A DNA stretch of 64,000 nt from Lotus japonicus (lineage: Eukaryota > Streptophyta > Magnoliopsida > Fabales > Fabaceae), in the NCBI RefSeq assembly GCF_012489685.1, contig NC_080044.1, positions 17,216,369 through 17,280,368 on the forward strand, in the 5' to 3' direction. The position numbers and the translations under genes are program-made. This document shows positions 55,961-64,000 of the stretch, piece after piece (the stretch's first letter is position 1; every line of letters begins with the position of its first letter). The notes under the pieces are model-generated. The model searched no databases and was not told the origin of the DNA. It saw nothing but the letters and a program-made list of their open reading frames with translations.

Positions 55961-58900
55961 ATGTTGCAGATATCCTTGATAGCTCCACTGAAACACCAAT
56001 CATGGTATCTGGACAGTGGATGCTCGCGTCACATGACGGGAGAAAAGCGTATGTTCCGAGAGCTGAAACTTAAGCCTGGAGGCGAAGTTGGCTTTGGAGG
56101 AAATGAAAAGGGTAAAATTATTGGTACTGGTACTATTTGTGTAGATAGTAGTCCATGCATTGATAATGTTTTATTGGTAGACGGCTTAACACATAACTTA
56201 TTGTCTATAAGTCAATTAGCTGACAAGGGTTATGATGTTATATTCAATCAAAAGTCCTGCCGGGCTGTAAGTCAGATCGATGGCTCTGTTCTGTTTAACA
56301 GCAAGAGGAAGAACAACATTTATAAGATCAGATTATCTGAGTTGGAGGCTCAGAATGTGAAGTGCCTTCTGTCTGTTAATGAAGAGCAGTGGGTATGGCA
56401 TAGACGGTTAGGGCATGCCAGTATGAGAAAGATTTCTCAGCTGAGCAAGCTAAACCTTGTCAGGGGCTTACCCAATCTGAAGTTCGCTTCAGACGCTCTT
56501 TGTGAAGCATGTCAGAAAGGCAAATTCACAAAAGTCCCTTTCAAGGCAAAGAATGTTGTCTCAACCTCAAGGCCGTTAGAACTTCTGCATATCGACCTGT
56601 TTGGACCAGTGAAAACTGAGTCTATAGGTGGCAAGAGATATGGGATGGTTATCGTTGATGACTATAGCCGCTGGACATGGGTAAAGTTTCTAACCCGCAA
56701 GGATGAGTCTCATGCTGTGTTCTCTACCTTCATTGCTCAAGTGCAAAACGAGAAGGCTTGTAGAATTGTGCGTGTCAGAAGTGACCATGGTGGAGAGTTT
56801 GAGAATGACAAGTTTGAGAGTCTGTTTGATTCCTATGGAATTACACATGATTTCTCTTGTCCCAGAACTCCTCAACAAAATGGTGTTGTTGAGAGGAAGA
56901 ATAGAACTCTTCAGGAGATGGCTAGAACCATGCTCCAAGAAACTGGCATGGCTAAGCACTTTTGGGCAGAGGCAGTAAATACAGCATGTTACATTCAGAA
57001 CAGAATCTCTGTGAGACCAATTCTGAAAAAGACTCCTTATGAATTGTGGAAGAACATAAAACCCAACATTTCTTATTTTCATCCTTTTGGCTGTGTTTGT
57101 TATGTTCTCAATACTAAGGATAGATTACATAAATTTGATGCTAAATCTTCTAAGTGTCTATTACTTGGTTATTCTGATAGATCTAAAGGTTTTAGATTTT
57201 ATAATACTGATGCTAAGACTATTGAAGAATCTATTCATGTTAGATTTGATGATAAGCTTGACTCTGACCAGTCAAAGCTAGTTGAAAAGTTTGCAGATTT
57301 AAGCATTAATGTTTCTGACAAAGGCAAAGCTCCAGAGGAAGTTGAGCCAGAGGAAGATGAACCAGAGGAAGAAGCTGGTCCCTCTAACTCACAAACTCTG
57401 AAGAAGAGCAGAATCACTGCAGCTCATCCTAAGGAATTGATTCTGGGCAACAAAGATGAACCAGTCAGAACCAGATCTGCCTTCAGACCCTCTGAAGAGA
57501 CCTTGCTGAGTCTGAAAGGATTGGTGTCCTTAATTGAACCCAAGTCCATAGATGAAGCTCTTCAGGACAAGGATTGGATTCTGGCCATGGAAGAAGAATT
57601 GAATCAATTCTCCAAGAACGATGTTTGGAGCTTAGTGAAGAAGCCTGAGAATGTCCATGTTATTGGAACGAAATGGGTATTCAGAAACAAGCTAAATGAG
57701 AAAGGAGATGTAGTCAGAAACAAGGCAAGGCTAGTTGCTCAAGGCTACAGCCAGCAGGAAGGAATAGACTACACTGAAACATTTGCTCCAGTAGCAAGAC
57801 TGGAGGCAATCAGACTATTGATTTCTTTCTCAGTAAATCACAACATAGTTCTACATCAGATGGACGTAAAGAGTGCCTTCCTAAACGGTTATATCTCAGA
57901 GGAAGTCTATGTTCATCAACCCCCAGGTTTTGAAGATGAAAAGAAACCAGACCATGTGTTCAAATTGCAGAAATCACTCTACGGTCTGAAGCAAGCTCCC
58001 AGAGCATGGTATGAGAGACTTAGCTCATTCCTTCTGGAGAATGAGTTTGTAAGGGGTAAAGTAGATACAACTCTCTTTTGCAAGACTTATAAAGATGATA
58101 TCTTAATTGTGCAAATTTATGTTGATGATATTATATTTGGTTCTGCTAATCAATCTCTATGCAAAGAATTTTCTGAGATGATGCAGGCTGAATTTGAGAT
58201 GAGTATGATGGGAGAATTAAAGTACTTTCTGGGAATACAAGTTGATCAAACACCAGAAGGAACATATATCCATCAGAGCAAGTACACTAAAGAACTTCTG
58301 AAGAAGTTCAATATGCTGGAATCTACAGTGGCCAAGACTCCAATGCATCCAACATGCATTCTGGAAAAAGAAGATATAAGTGGTAAAGTATGTCAGAAGC
58401 TCTATCGTGGCATGATAGGTTCACTTCTGTACTTAACTGCATCTAGGCCAGACATATTATTTAGTGTTCATTTATGTGCTCGTTTCCAATCAGATCCAAG
58501 GGAAACCCACTTAACTGCTGTTAAGAGGATCCTAAGGTATCTGAAAGGCACCACTAACCTTGGCTTGATGTATAAGAAAACATCAGAGTATAAGCTTTCA
58601 GGTTATTGTGATGCTGATTATGCTGGAGATAGAACAGAGAGAAAAAGTACTTCTGGAAATTGTCAATTTCTGGGAAGCAATCTAGTCTCATGGGCAAGCA
58701 AGAGGCAATCAACCATTGCTCTATCAACTGCAGAGGCAGAATATATCTCAGCAGCAATATGCAGCACTCAGATGCTCTGGATGAAACATCAGCTGGAGGA
58801 TTATCAGATCCTTGAGAGCAATATCCCAATCTATTGTGATAACACTGCTGCAATTTCGTTGAGCAAGAATCCTATCTTGCATTCAAGGGCAAAGCACATT

Positions 58901-59065
58901 GAGGTAAAGTATCACTTCATTAGAGATTATGTGCAGAAGGGCGTACTTCTTCTGAAGTTTGTTGATACTGACCATCAATGGGCAGATATCTTTACAAAGC
59001 CCTTAGCTGAAGATAGATTTAATTTTATTCTGAAAAATCTAAACATGGACTTTTGTCCAGAGTGA
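55961..59065 (+). CDS. pol: Sirevirus Pol, right copy (full length to its C-terminus)
   Basis: The same domain order as the left copy: protease, integrase, reverse transcriptase with IYVDDIIF at about residue 720, and RNase H. Unlike the left copy it keeps the normal copia end (HQWADIFTKPLAEDRFNFIL...) to TGA at 59063-59065. The frame is in phase with gag and separated from it by one TAA and a short stretch, so Pol would need read-through or another recoding event, unless the stop is an assembly error. The indicated start at 55961 is only a convenience, as pol is normally made as a fusion with Gag. Confidence 0.9.
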   Translation: MLQISLIAPLKHQSWYLDSGCSRHMTGEKRMFRELKLKPGGEVGFGGNEKGKIIGTGTICVDSSPCIDNVLLVDGLTHNLLSISQLADKGYDVIFNQKSCRAVSQIDGSVLFNSKRKNNIYKIRLSELEAQNVKCLLSVNEEQWVWHRRLGHASMRKISQLSKLNLVRGLPNLKFASDALCEACQKGKFTKVPFKAKNVVSTSRPLELLHIDLFGPVKTESIGGKRYGMVIVDDYSRWTWVKFLTRKDESHAVFSTFIAQVQNEKACRIVRVRSDHGGEFENDKFESLFDSYGITHDFSCPRTPQQNGVVERKNRTLQEMARTMLQETGMAKHFWAEAVNTACYIQNRISVRPILKKTPYELWKNIKPNISYFHPFGCVCYVLNTKDRLHKFDAKSSKCLLLGYSDRSKGFRFYNTDAKTIEESIHVRFDDKLDSDQSKLVEKFADLSINVSDKGKAPEEVEPEEDEPEEEAGPSNSQTLKKSRITAAHPKELILGNKDEPVRTRSAFRPSEETLLSLKGLVSLIEPKSIDEALQDKDWILAMEEELNQFSKNDVWSLVKKPENVHVIGTKWVFRNKLNEKGDVVRNKARLVAQGYSQQEGIDYTETFAPVARLEAIRLLISFSVNHNIVLHQMDVKSAFLNGYISEEVYVHQPPGFEDEKKPDHVFKLQKSLYGLKQAPRAWYERLSSFLLENEFVRGKVDTTLFCKTYKDDILIVQIYVDDIIFGSANQSLCKEFSEMMQAEFEMSMMGELKYFLGIQVDQTPEGTYIHQSKYTKELLKKFNMLESTVAKTPMHPTCILEKEDISGKVCQKLYRGMIGSLLYLTASRPDILFSVHLCARFQSDPRETHLTAVKRILRYLKGTTNLGLMYKKTSEYKLSGYCDADYAGDRTERKSTSGNCQFLGSNLVSWASKRQSTIALSTAEAEYISAAICSTQMLWMKHQLEDYQILESNIPIYCDNTAAISLSKNPILHSRAKHIEVKYHFIRDYVQKGVLLLKFVDTDHQWADIFTKPLAEDRFNFILKNLNMDFCPE

Positions 59066-59508
59066 AGATAGATCAGAACCTCTGACTATGATACTTCTTG
59101 ATCAGAAGATGTCTAGTCCAGAAGGTAACTCAATCAGAGTGTGTGTGCCCACTGGTACTGACTCTGAAGCTGAGACAACAACACGTGCGTCAGAATTTCT
59201 GATGCATAGTTCCTTGTGCCCGTGTGACAGTCTGTTATGACTGCGTGTAGATATGCTTATCTCCTGTGTGTGATTGTGTATTTTACTGTTACTATCTATC
59301 TTTAATTTTCAACCGTTGATCTTAAAGTGCTTTTTGAATCAACAACGGTTATTTGATAAAACCCACTATACACACACGTTCTCTCTCACTTCCCGTTTTC
59401 ACTCTCGCACTCCCTGCTTTTCAAAACCGCCTCCTTCGTGATTTCTCTCTCGATCTCTCTTCATCCTTCAAACTTCATCTTCTACCTCAAACCTTCAAGC
59501 TCTTCAAA

Positions 59509-62358
59509 ATGGTGAGACAAACCAGAAGATCTACTGCAGATGCACCTCAGTTCCCTCACATGGTAGTCGGGTTGGCAACGGGTCAACGGGGCTCTGAGAA
59601 CCCAGCACAAGAACAAGCTCAAGCTCAAGAGGAGATTGTTCCTATTGCAGAACGGGGCTGTGCCGTTCACTGTGTATTTCCTCCTGAGGAACTCCAAGTC
59701 CTTGCAGAATGGAGATTCAACCTCGACAACTTGGCTGCAAATGGGTTTGATCTTCGTCCTGAAGTCCAAGCTCAAGGTTGGGGAAACTACTTCAATCGAC
59801 TTCGAGGACCGGTGTATGAGAAGCTAGTAAAGGAATTCTGGAAGCATGCTGATTGTGATGACACTCAGGTGGTCTCTTACATACTGGGTAGGAAGATCAT
59901 CATCACGGAGAAGTCATTCGTGAATCTGCTAGGTGCAGAAACTGCTCATGGGTATCGGTTCTCACTGACGGAATCGAAGCTGAAACCCAGAACCAAGGAC
60001 ATCGTCAACAAGGCCCTGTACACCACCTTCAAACCGGGCAAGACGAGCTACAAGGTGATGGACCTTCACCCCAAACTGAGAATCTGGCACAAGATCCTGC
60101 TCAACTGCATCAATCAACGACCAAAGGGCAGTTCTCCAGACTACATCAACTTCAATCAGAAGGCGATGCTGTTCTTCATTCAAGACAAGGAGAAGATCTG
60201 CCTTCCCTACTTCCTGTTCTCCTATTTGAAGGAATGCATCCGGAAGTCTCGCACCACCTCCTCCATCAAGTCAGCCATCAAATATATCCCTTTTGGGAGG
60301 CTGCTCTCAGACTTTCTCATTGAAAGCAACTTGGTGCAAGATTTGATCAATGCTGGTTGCACAGAGGACTTGAGCACAATTGTTAGCGATGTCTTCACTG
60401 CCAACTCTCTGAAGAAGATGGGTTTGGTCCAGAAGAAGATTGCTCCTGCTCATGAGGACACATCTTCTGAGATCAGAGGAAGAAGAATGCCTCTGAATGA
60501 CTACCCTCTGTGGACTCAAGCAGACCATCCTGAAGCCATCAGATGCTATGTTGAAGACCTCAGGGCTCAAGGATTCGAGATTGACCTTGATGATTTCGTC
60601 AGCAGACTTCCACCAGCTCCAGAGTTTCCTTCTCCTCCCAAGAAGAAAACCAAGAGGAAGATGGTTCTGGACGAATCCTCAGAGGAATCTGATGTCCCTC
60701 TGGTCAAGAAGGCGAAGAGCAAGCCTGATGATGATGATGGTGATGATAGTGAGGATGGTCCTCCAAAGAAGAAGCAGAAGAAAGTCAGAATTGTGGTGAA
60801 GCCTACTCGGGTGGAACCAGCTGCTGCAGAGGTCAGTAGGACTGCAGCTCCTGCCAGAGTGACTCGATCATCAGCACATACAAGTAAGCCTGCACTTACC
60901 TCTGATGATGATTTGAATTTATTTGATGCACTCCCAATTTCTGCCTTACTCCAACACTCTTCAAATCCCCTCACTCCTATTCCTGAATCCCAGCCAGCCG
61001 CACAAACCACCACTCCACCACATTCCCCAAGATCTTCATTCTTTCAACCTTCTCCTACTGAAGCACCACTCTGGAATTTGCTTCAGAACCAACCCTCTAG
61101 ATCAGAAGATCCAACCTCTCTCCTCACCATTCCATACGACCCATTACTTTCGGAACCCATCATCCAAAACCAACCAGAACCCAAACCAACAGATCCACAA
61201 CCCAGAACGTCTGATCACTCTGCTCCCAGAGCATCAGCACGTCCTGCTGTCAGAACCACGGATACAGACTCTTCATCAGCCTTCACACCTGTATCCTTCC
61301 CCATCAATGTCATTGACTCTCCTCCCTCTAATACCTCTGAATCACTTAGAAAATTCATGGAGGTTAGGAAAGAGAAGGTATCTGCCTTGGAAGAATATTA
61401 CCTTACCTGTCCAAGCCCTAGGCAATATCCTGGCCCTAGACCTGAACGTCTAGTTGACCCAGATGAACCTATCTTGGCCAATCCTATCCAAGAGGCAGAC
61501 CCCTTAGTCCAACAGGCTCACCCTGTCCCTGACCAACAAGAGCCAATTCAACCAGACCCTGAACCTGAACAATCAGTATCTAACCAATCCTCGGTTAGAT
61601 CACCTCACCCTCTGGTTGAAACTTCAGACCCTCACCGTGGAACCTCTGAACCCAATGCTCCCATAATTAACATTGGTTCTCCACAAGGTGCCTCTGAAGC
61701 TCATAGCAGCAATCACCCAGCCTCTCCTGCACCAAACCTCTCCATCATTCCCTATACTCACCTTCAACCCACATCTCTCTCTGAGTGCATCAATATTTTC
61801 AATCATGAAGCCTCCTTGAGGCTCCGCAATGTGCACGGTCAGACTGACCTCAGTGAGAATGCTGAAAATGTGGCTGATGAGTGGAACGAGTTGAGCACTT
61901 GGCTAGTGGCTCAGTTTCCCGTTATGCTGCAGCTACTGCATGCAGAAGGAAGTCGGAGCATTGAGGCTGCAAAGCAAAGGTTTGCTAGGAGGATGGCTCT
62001 TCATGAACTCGAACAGAGAACCAAGCTTCTTGAGGCCATTGAAGAAGCCAAGAGACAGAAAGAACAAGAAGAAGAAGCTGCCCGTCAAGCAGCAACTCAG
62101 GCTGAACAAGCCAGACTTGAGGCAGAACGTCTTGAAGCTGAGGCTGAGGCAGAGCGACTTGCACCAGTTCTGTTTACTCCTGCTGCTTCTGCTTCCATTC
62201 CAGAACCTCAAGCTGCTCAGAACGTTCCTTCCAGCTCTACTCCGACAAGCTCATCCAGACTCGACATCATGGAACAACGTCTTGACACTCATGAATCCAT
62301 GCTGATTGAGATGAAGCACATGATGATGGAACTTCTGCGCCGTACTGACAAATCCTAG
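59509..62358 (+). CDS. Sirevirus env-like protein, complete, 949 aa
   Basis: The frame starts at ATG 59509 (MVRQTRRSTADAPQFPHMVV); the open frame upstream has no ATG. It lies about 440 bases after pol, in the place of the extra gene that defines Sireviruses. The N-terminal 300 residues (RLRGPVYEKLVKEFWKHAD, YILGRKIIITEKSFVNLLG) match the 'putative plant transposon protein' domain of these elements. Two basic clusters, PPKKKTKRK (about 376) and PKKKQKKVR (about 418), look like nuclear localisation signals. The middle is Pro/Ser-rich and low in complexity, and residues 825-885 form a strong Glu/Ala-rich coiled coil. I see no signal peptide or membrane segment, so 'envelope' is only a traditional name. 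Function is unknown. Confidence 0.85.
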   Translation: MVRQTRRSTADAPQFPHMVVGLATGQRGSENPAQEQAQAQEEIVPIAERGCAVHCVFPPEELQVLAEWRFNLDNLAANGFDLRPEVQAQGWGNYFNRLRGPVYEKLVKEFWKHADCDDTQVVSYILGRKIIITEKSFVNLLGAETAHGYRFSLTESKLKPRTKDIVNKALYTTFKPGKTSYKVMDLHPKLRIWHKILLNCINQRPKGSSPDYINFNQKAMLFFIQDKEKICLPYFLFSYLKECIRKSRTTSSIKSAIKYIPFGRLLSDFLIESNLVQDLINAGCTEDLSTIVSDVFTANSLKKMGLVQKKIAPAHEDTSSEIRGRRMPLNDYPLWTQADHPEAIRCYVEDLRAQGFEIDLDDFVSRLPPAPEFPSPPKKKTKRKMVLDESSEESDVPLVKKAKSKPDDDDGDDSEDGPPKKKQKKVRIVVKPTRVEPAAAEVSRTAAPARVTRSSAHTSKPALTSDDDLNLFDALPISALLQHSSNPLTPIPESQPAAQTTTPPHSPRSSFFQPSPTEAPLWNLLQNQPSRSEDPTSLLTIPYDPLLSEPIIQNQPEPKPTDPQPRTSDHSAPRASARPAVRTTDTDSSSAFTPVSFPINVIDSPPSNTSESLRKFMEVRKEKVSALEEYYLTCPSPRQYPGPRPERLVDPDEPILANPIQEADPLVQQAHPVPDQQEPIQPDPEPEQSVSNQSSVRSPHPLVETSDPHRGTSEPNAPIINIGSPQGASEAHSSNHPASPAPNLSIIPYTHLQPTSLSECINIFNHEASLRLRNVHGQTDLSENAENVADEWNELSTWLVAQFPVMLQLLHAEGSRSIEAAKQRFARRMALHELEQRTKLLEAIEEAKRQKEQEEEAARQAATQAEQARLEAERLEAEAEAERLAPVLFTPAASASIPEPQAAQNVPSSSTPTSSSRLDIMEQRLDTHESMLIEMKHMMMELLRRTDKS

Positions 62359-62572
62359 TTTTTTAGGATCTCTTCTTTTTCTTCCTTTTCCTTTTTATTT
62401 AACGTTGTTTTATTTAAACTCTGCTTATTTACTTACTTTAATTTATTCATTTGTGATTCTATATGCATATATCTATATATATTTGTGGCACATATGTTTG
62501 CAAAACCTGTTGTATTCATAATTGTTCTATGTTTACATCATAATTCTTTCCATCATACATTATTCCCTATAT
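62359..62572. other. Env-like gene 3' flank
   Basis: T-rich non-coding sequence between the env-like stop codon and the antisense frame. It would serve as 3' flank for both converging genes. Confidence 0.5.
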
Positions 62573-62965
62573 CTAGAATGGAGGATCCTTCCTCATTCTT
62601 CTGCATTCTTGGCGCTGCTCCACTCTTTCCTTCTCCAGACGATCCCATGCATACTCTATGTTGCCAAGTTTGATGCTCAGATCATCTTTTTCTAGACTAT
62701 CTTCTGTCGTCTTGAGTCTCTTTTCCACAGTTTCTTTCTCTTCCAGCAGATTCAGCTCCCGCTGGCAAAGCTCCTGAATCTCTTCCACGAAGCAGAGGAA
62801 CTCCTTCAGATCTTTCTCCATCTCTGGACCAAGATCTTCTTCCAGCAGTGTCTTCGTCAGCTCTTGTATGGTCTTTGTACCATCGGGATGCCTAATATTG
62901 AGGAACATATCTTCCTCAAACGCCTTCCTTCTGAGCTCTTCTAGTGCCATTCTGTATGATGCCAT
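62573..62965 (-). CDS. Antisense coiled-coil protein within the Sirevirus, 130 aa
   Basis: On the minus strand an ATG at 62965 opens MASYRMALEELRRKAFEEDM and runs 130 codons. It includes NIRHPDGTKTIQELTKTLLE and a long charged heptad region (about residues 60-125, with LEEKETVEKRLKTTEDSLEK) rich in Glu/Lys/Leu, hence coiled coil. It overlaps no sense gene, so it is not a shadow frame. A good TATA box lies 52-61 bases upstream (63017-63026). Antisense extra frames are known in some plant gypsy elements; I do not know of this one in a Sirevirus. No homologous family is recognised. Expression is inferred only. Confidence 0.65.
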   Translation of the reverse strand: MASYRMALEELRRKAFEEDMFLNIRHPDGTKTIQELTKTLLEEDLGPEMEKDLKEFLCFVEEIQELCQRELNLLEEKETVEKRLKTTEDSLEKDDLSIKLGNIEYAWDRLEKERVEQRQECRRMRKDPPF

Positions 62966-63016
62966 TTTTCTTACTGAAAATTATTCGAGATGTGAAGCTT
63001 ACCTTTCTCTCCAACG

Positions 63017-63026
63017 CTTTATATAG
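63017..63026 (-). promoter_or_regulatory. Putative TATA box for the antisense gene
   Basis: The minus strand reads CCTATATAAAGCG. Transcription starting about 30 bases downstream would give a leader of about 25 bases before the ATG at 62965. Confidence 0.6.
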
Positions 63027-63749
63027 GCTTCACTTTCTCTCTGAAAGTTAATGCTCTTACAGTTTCTCGAGGTTAAGTACTTGGTAACTGACCCTTCTAT
63101 TTACTCACTTGACCGGTGGTAAACGTTCATCCCTTGCATTAACTCTTCTATTTATTATCGCCTCACTCTGATTCTTACATCGTCTTCATTTTCTTTCAAC
63201 TTAGACCTTCTCTAAGGGGGAGTACCTTGTACTTCAAGCTAAGTTTTTCACACCCCGAGCTTTTTTGCTTATGACAAAAAGGGGGAGTAAACCCAGTTTT
63301 TGATGTGTAAGATGTGTTAGTGTGACTTATTTTTCTTTTGAAGATTTTAAGAGTTCCACCTTCATGACCATAGATGTGTCACTGGGCAAATACAAGGAAT
63401 ACATTTCACTTCTTCTGAAGTGATTCTAAGTTGACTCTGATACCCAAGACTCTGATACCTTGTCCATGACTCTGATCACTTATGCGCTCTGATTATTCAT
63501 TTTTCATCTATGTCATAAGCTTTTCACTCTGAACTCTTATATGATTTAGCTCAGAATCTAGACTTTACTAACGTTTTCATCAAGTATTAGATTCAGGGGG
63601 AGCTAAGCTTAGAATCAAGCAGTGACTTGAATTCAGAATGAGCAAGATAAACCATTCACATCAGGATAAGTCTTATTCTATATCTCTAAACTCTGAGTGA
63701 ATTCAGTTTAATGTTTAAGAATTGTTCATCAAAAATCTTAGTTTTGTCA
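63027..63749 (+). other. Sirevirus 3' non-coding region with repeated polypurine-like tracts
   Basis: AAGGGGGAGTA (about 63215), AAAAAGGGGGAGTAAA (about 63277) and AGGGGGAGCTA (about 63595) resemble the true polypurine tract. ACTCTGA words recur at 63420-63540, as in the LTR. No sense reading frame is conserved. Confidence 0.7.
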
Positions 63750-63768
63750 TCATCAAAAAGGGGGAGAT
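63750..63768 (+). other. Polypurine tract
   Basis: AAAAAGGGGGAGAT abuts the 3' LTR TG and would prime plus-strand synthesis. Confidence 0.9.
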
Positions 63769-64000
63769 TGTAAGATCAAGTTTTGATCTAGTAGTACAAC
63801 TCTATGTTTTGATGATTACAAGTTAACCTTTTGATATGAACAATTGTGGTACTCTAACGTGTTTTTCTGAGTGTGCTATTTACAGGCTCTGACCCTGACT
63901 CAATTTCACACAAATCAGAAGCACTGTGTATAAAGGGTAACCCAAGCAACGCTTTCGCATTCACCATGTTCAGTATGAACAGTGGAAAAGCTTCAGAAGT
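63769..64000 (+). repeat. Sirevirus 3' LTR, first 232 bases (cut by window end)
   Basis: Begins TGTAAGATCAAG and is identical by eye to 46229-46460. Confidence 0.95.

Larger units (their letters stand above)
53597..64000 (+). mobile_element. Sirevirus, copy right of the gap
   Basis: It starts mid-LTR (equivalent to 46957) and continues through primer-binding site, gag, pol, full env-like gene, an antisense reading frame, polypurine tract and the first 232 bases of the 3' LTR. It aligns with the left copy at a constant offset of 6640-6643. Confidence 0.95.

Noticed and set aside
60567..61013. 148-codon antisense frame opposite the env-like gene
   Set aside because: Low-complexity complement of Lys/Asp/Pro-rich codons; a shadow.
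46229..63768. Accepting two independent tandem Sireviruses as a novel composite element
   Set aside because: The N gap and indel-only differences favour an assembly duplication, so a novel composite is not claimed.

Overview
This window is plant nuclear DNA. It is AT-rich, it has short spliced genes with typical plant introns, and transposable elements fill most of the intergenic space. The Sirevirus-type (SIRE/Maximus) copia element and the general character of the repeats suggest a papilionoid legume, but that is inference. One 100-N scaffold gap lies at 53497-53596.

Genic part (1-27.4 kb). Five loci are recognisable once exons are joined by splice logic. They are the last two exons of APC10 (238-489, +), a tubby-like F-box protein (10297-12454, -, 414 aa, 4 coding exons, one GC-AG intron), a chloroplast-type alpha/beta hydrolase (18649-21705, +, 370 aa, 7 exons), a soluble inorganic pyrophosphatase (24933-27358, +, 213 aa, 8 exons, one apparent U12-type intron), and further right a tRNA-Glu(TTC) gene (32968-33039, -). 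These look like independent housekeeping genes and I see no functional cluster.

Between the genes are transposons with readable ends. An 8-kb Mutator-like element (1885-9933, perfect 9-bp target duplication) carries a 5'-truncated SEN1-type helicase, a gutted copia element and unidentified exon-like pieces. A 1.4-kb Mutator-like element lies at 16732-18144 (9-bp duplication). A 1.2-kb element at 22864-24078 carries the 5' end of a G-type lectin receptor kinase gene. Several MITEs are present, and one of them (15479-16650) is a large fold-back packed with a degenerate minisatellite.

Repeat-dense part (27.5-64 kb). This holds Stowaway MITEs, two Helitron-type 3' termini, fold-back elements, a 5'-truncated LINE with an RNase H domain, and a roughly 5-kb tandem array of a unit of about 860 bp (34870-40019). 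The array appears to have been invaded in order by a Stowaway, by an RRM-containing LINE (40276 onward), by a hAT element inside that LINE (41523-42615), and by a Sirevirus with 1.22-kb LTRs (46229 to beyond the window).

The Sirevirus appears twice, on either side of the N gap. In the parts compared, the two copies differ only by single-base indels, mostly in homopolymers, so the apparent tandem duplication may be an assembly artefact of about 6.5 kb. Downstream of its env-like gene the element carries an antisense 130-codon coiled-coil reading frame with its own TATA box (62573-63026). This is the most intriguing candidate for an under-described system here.
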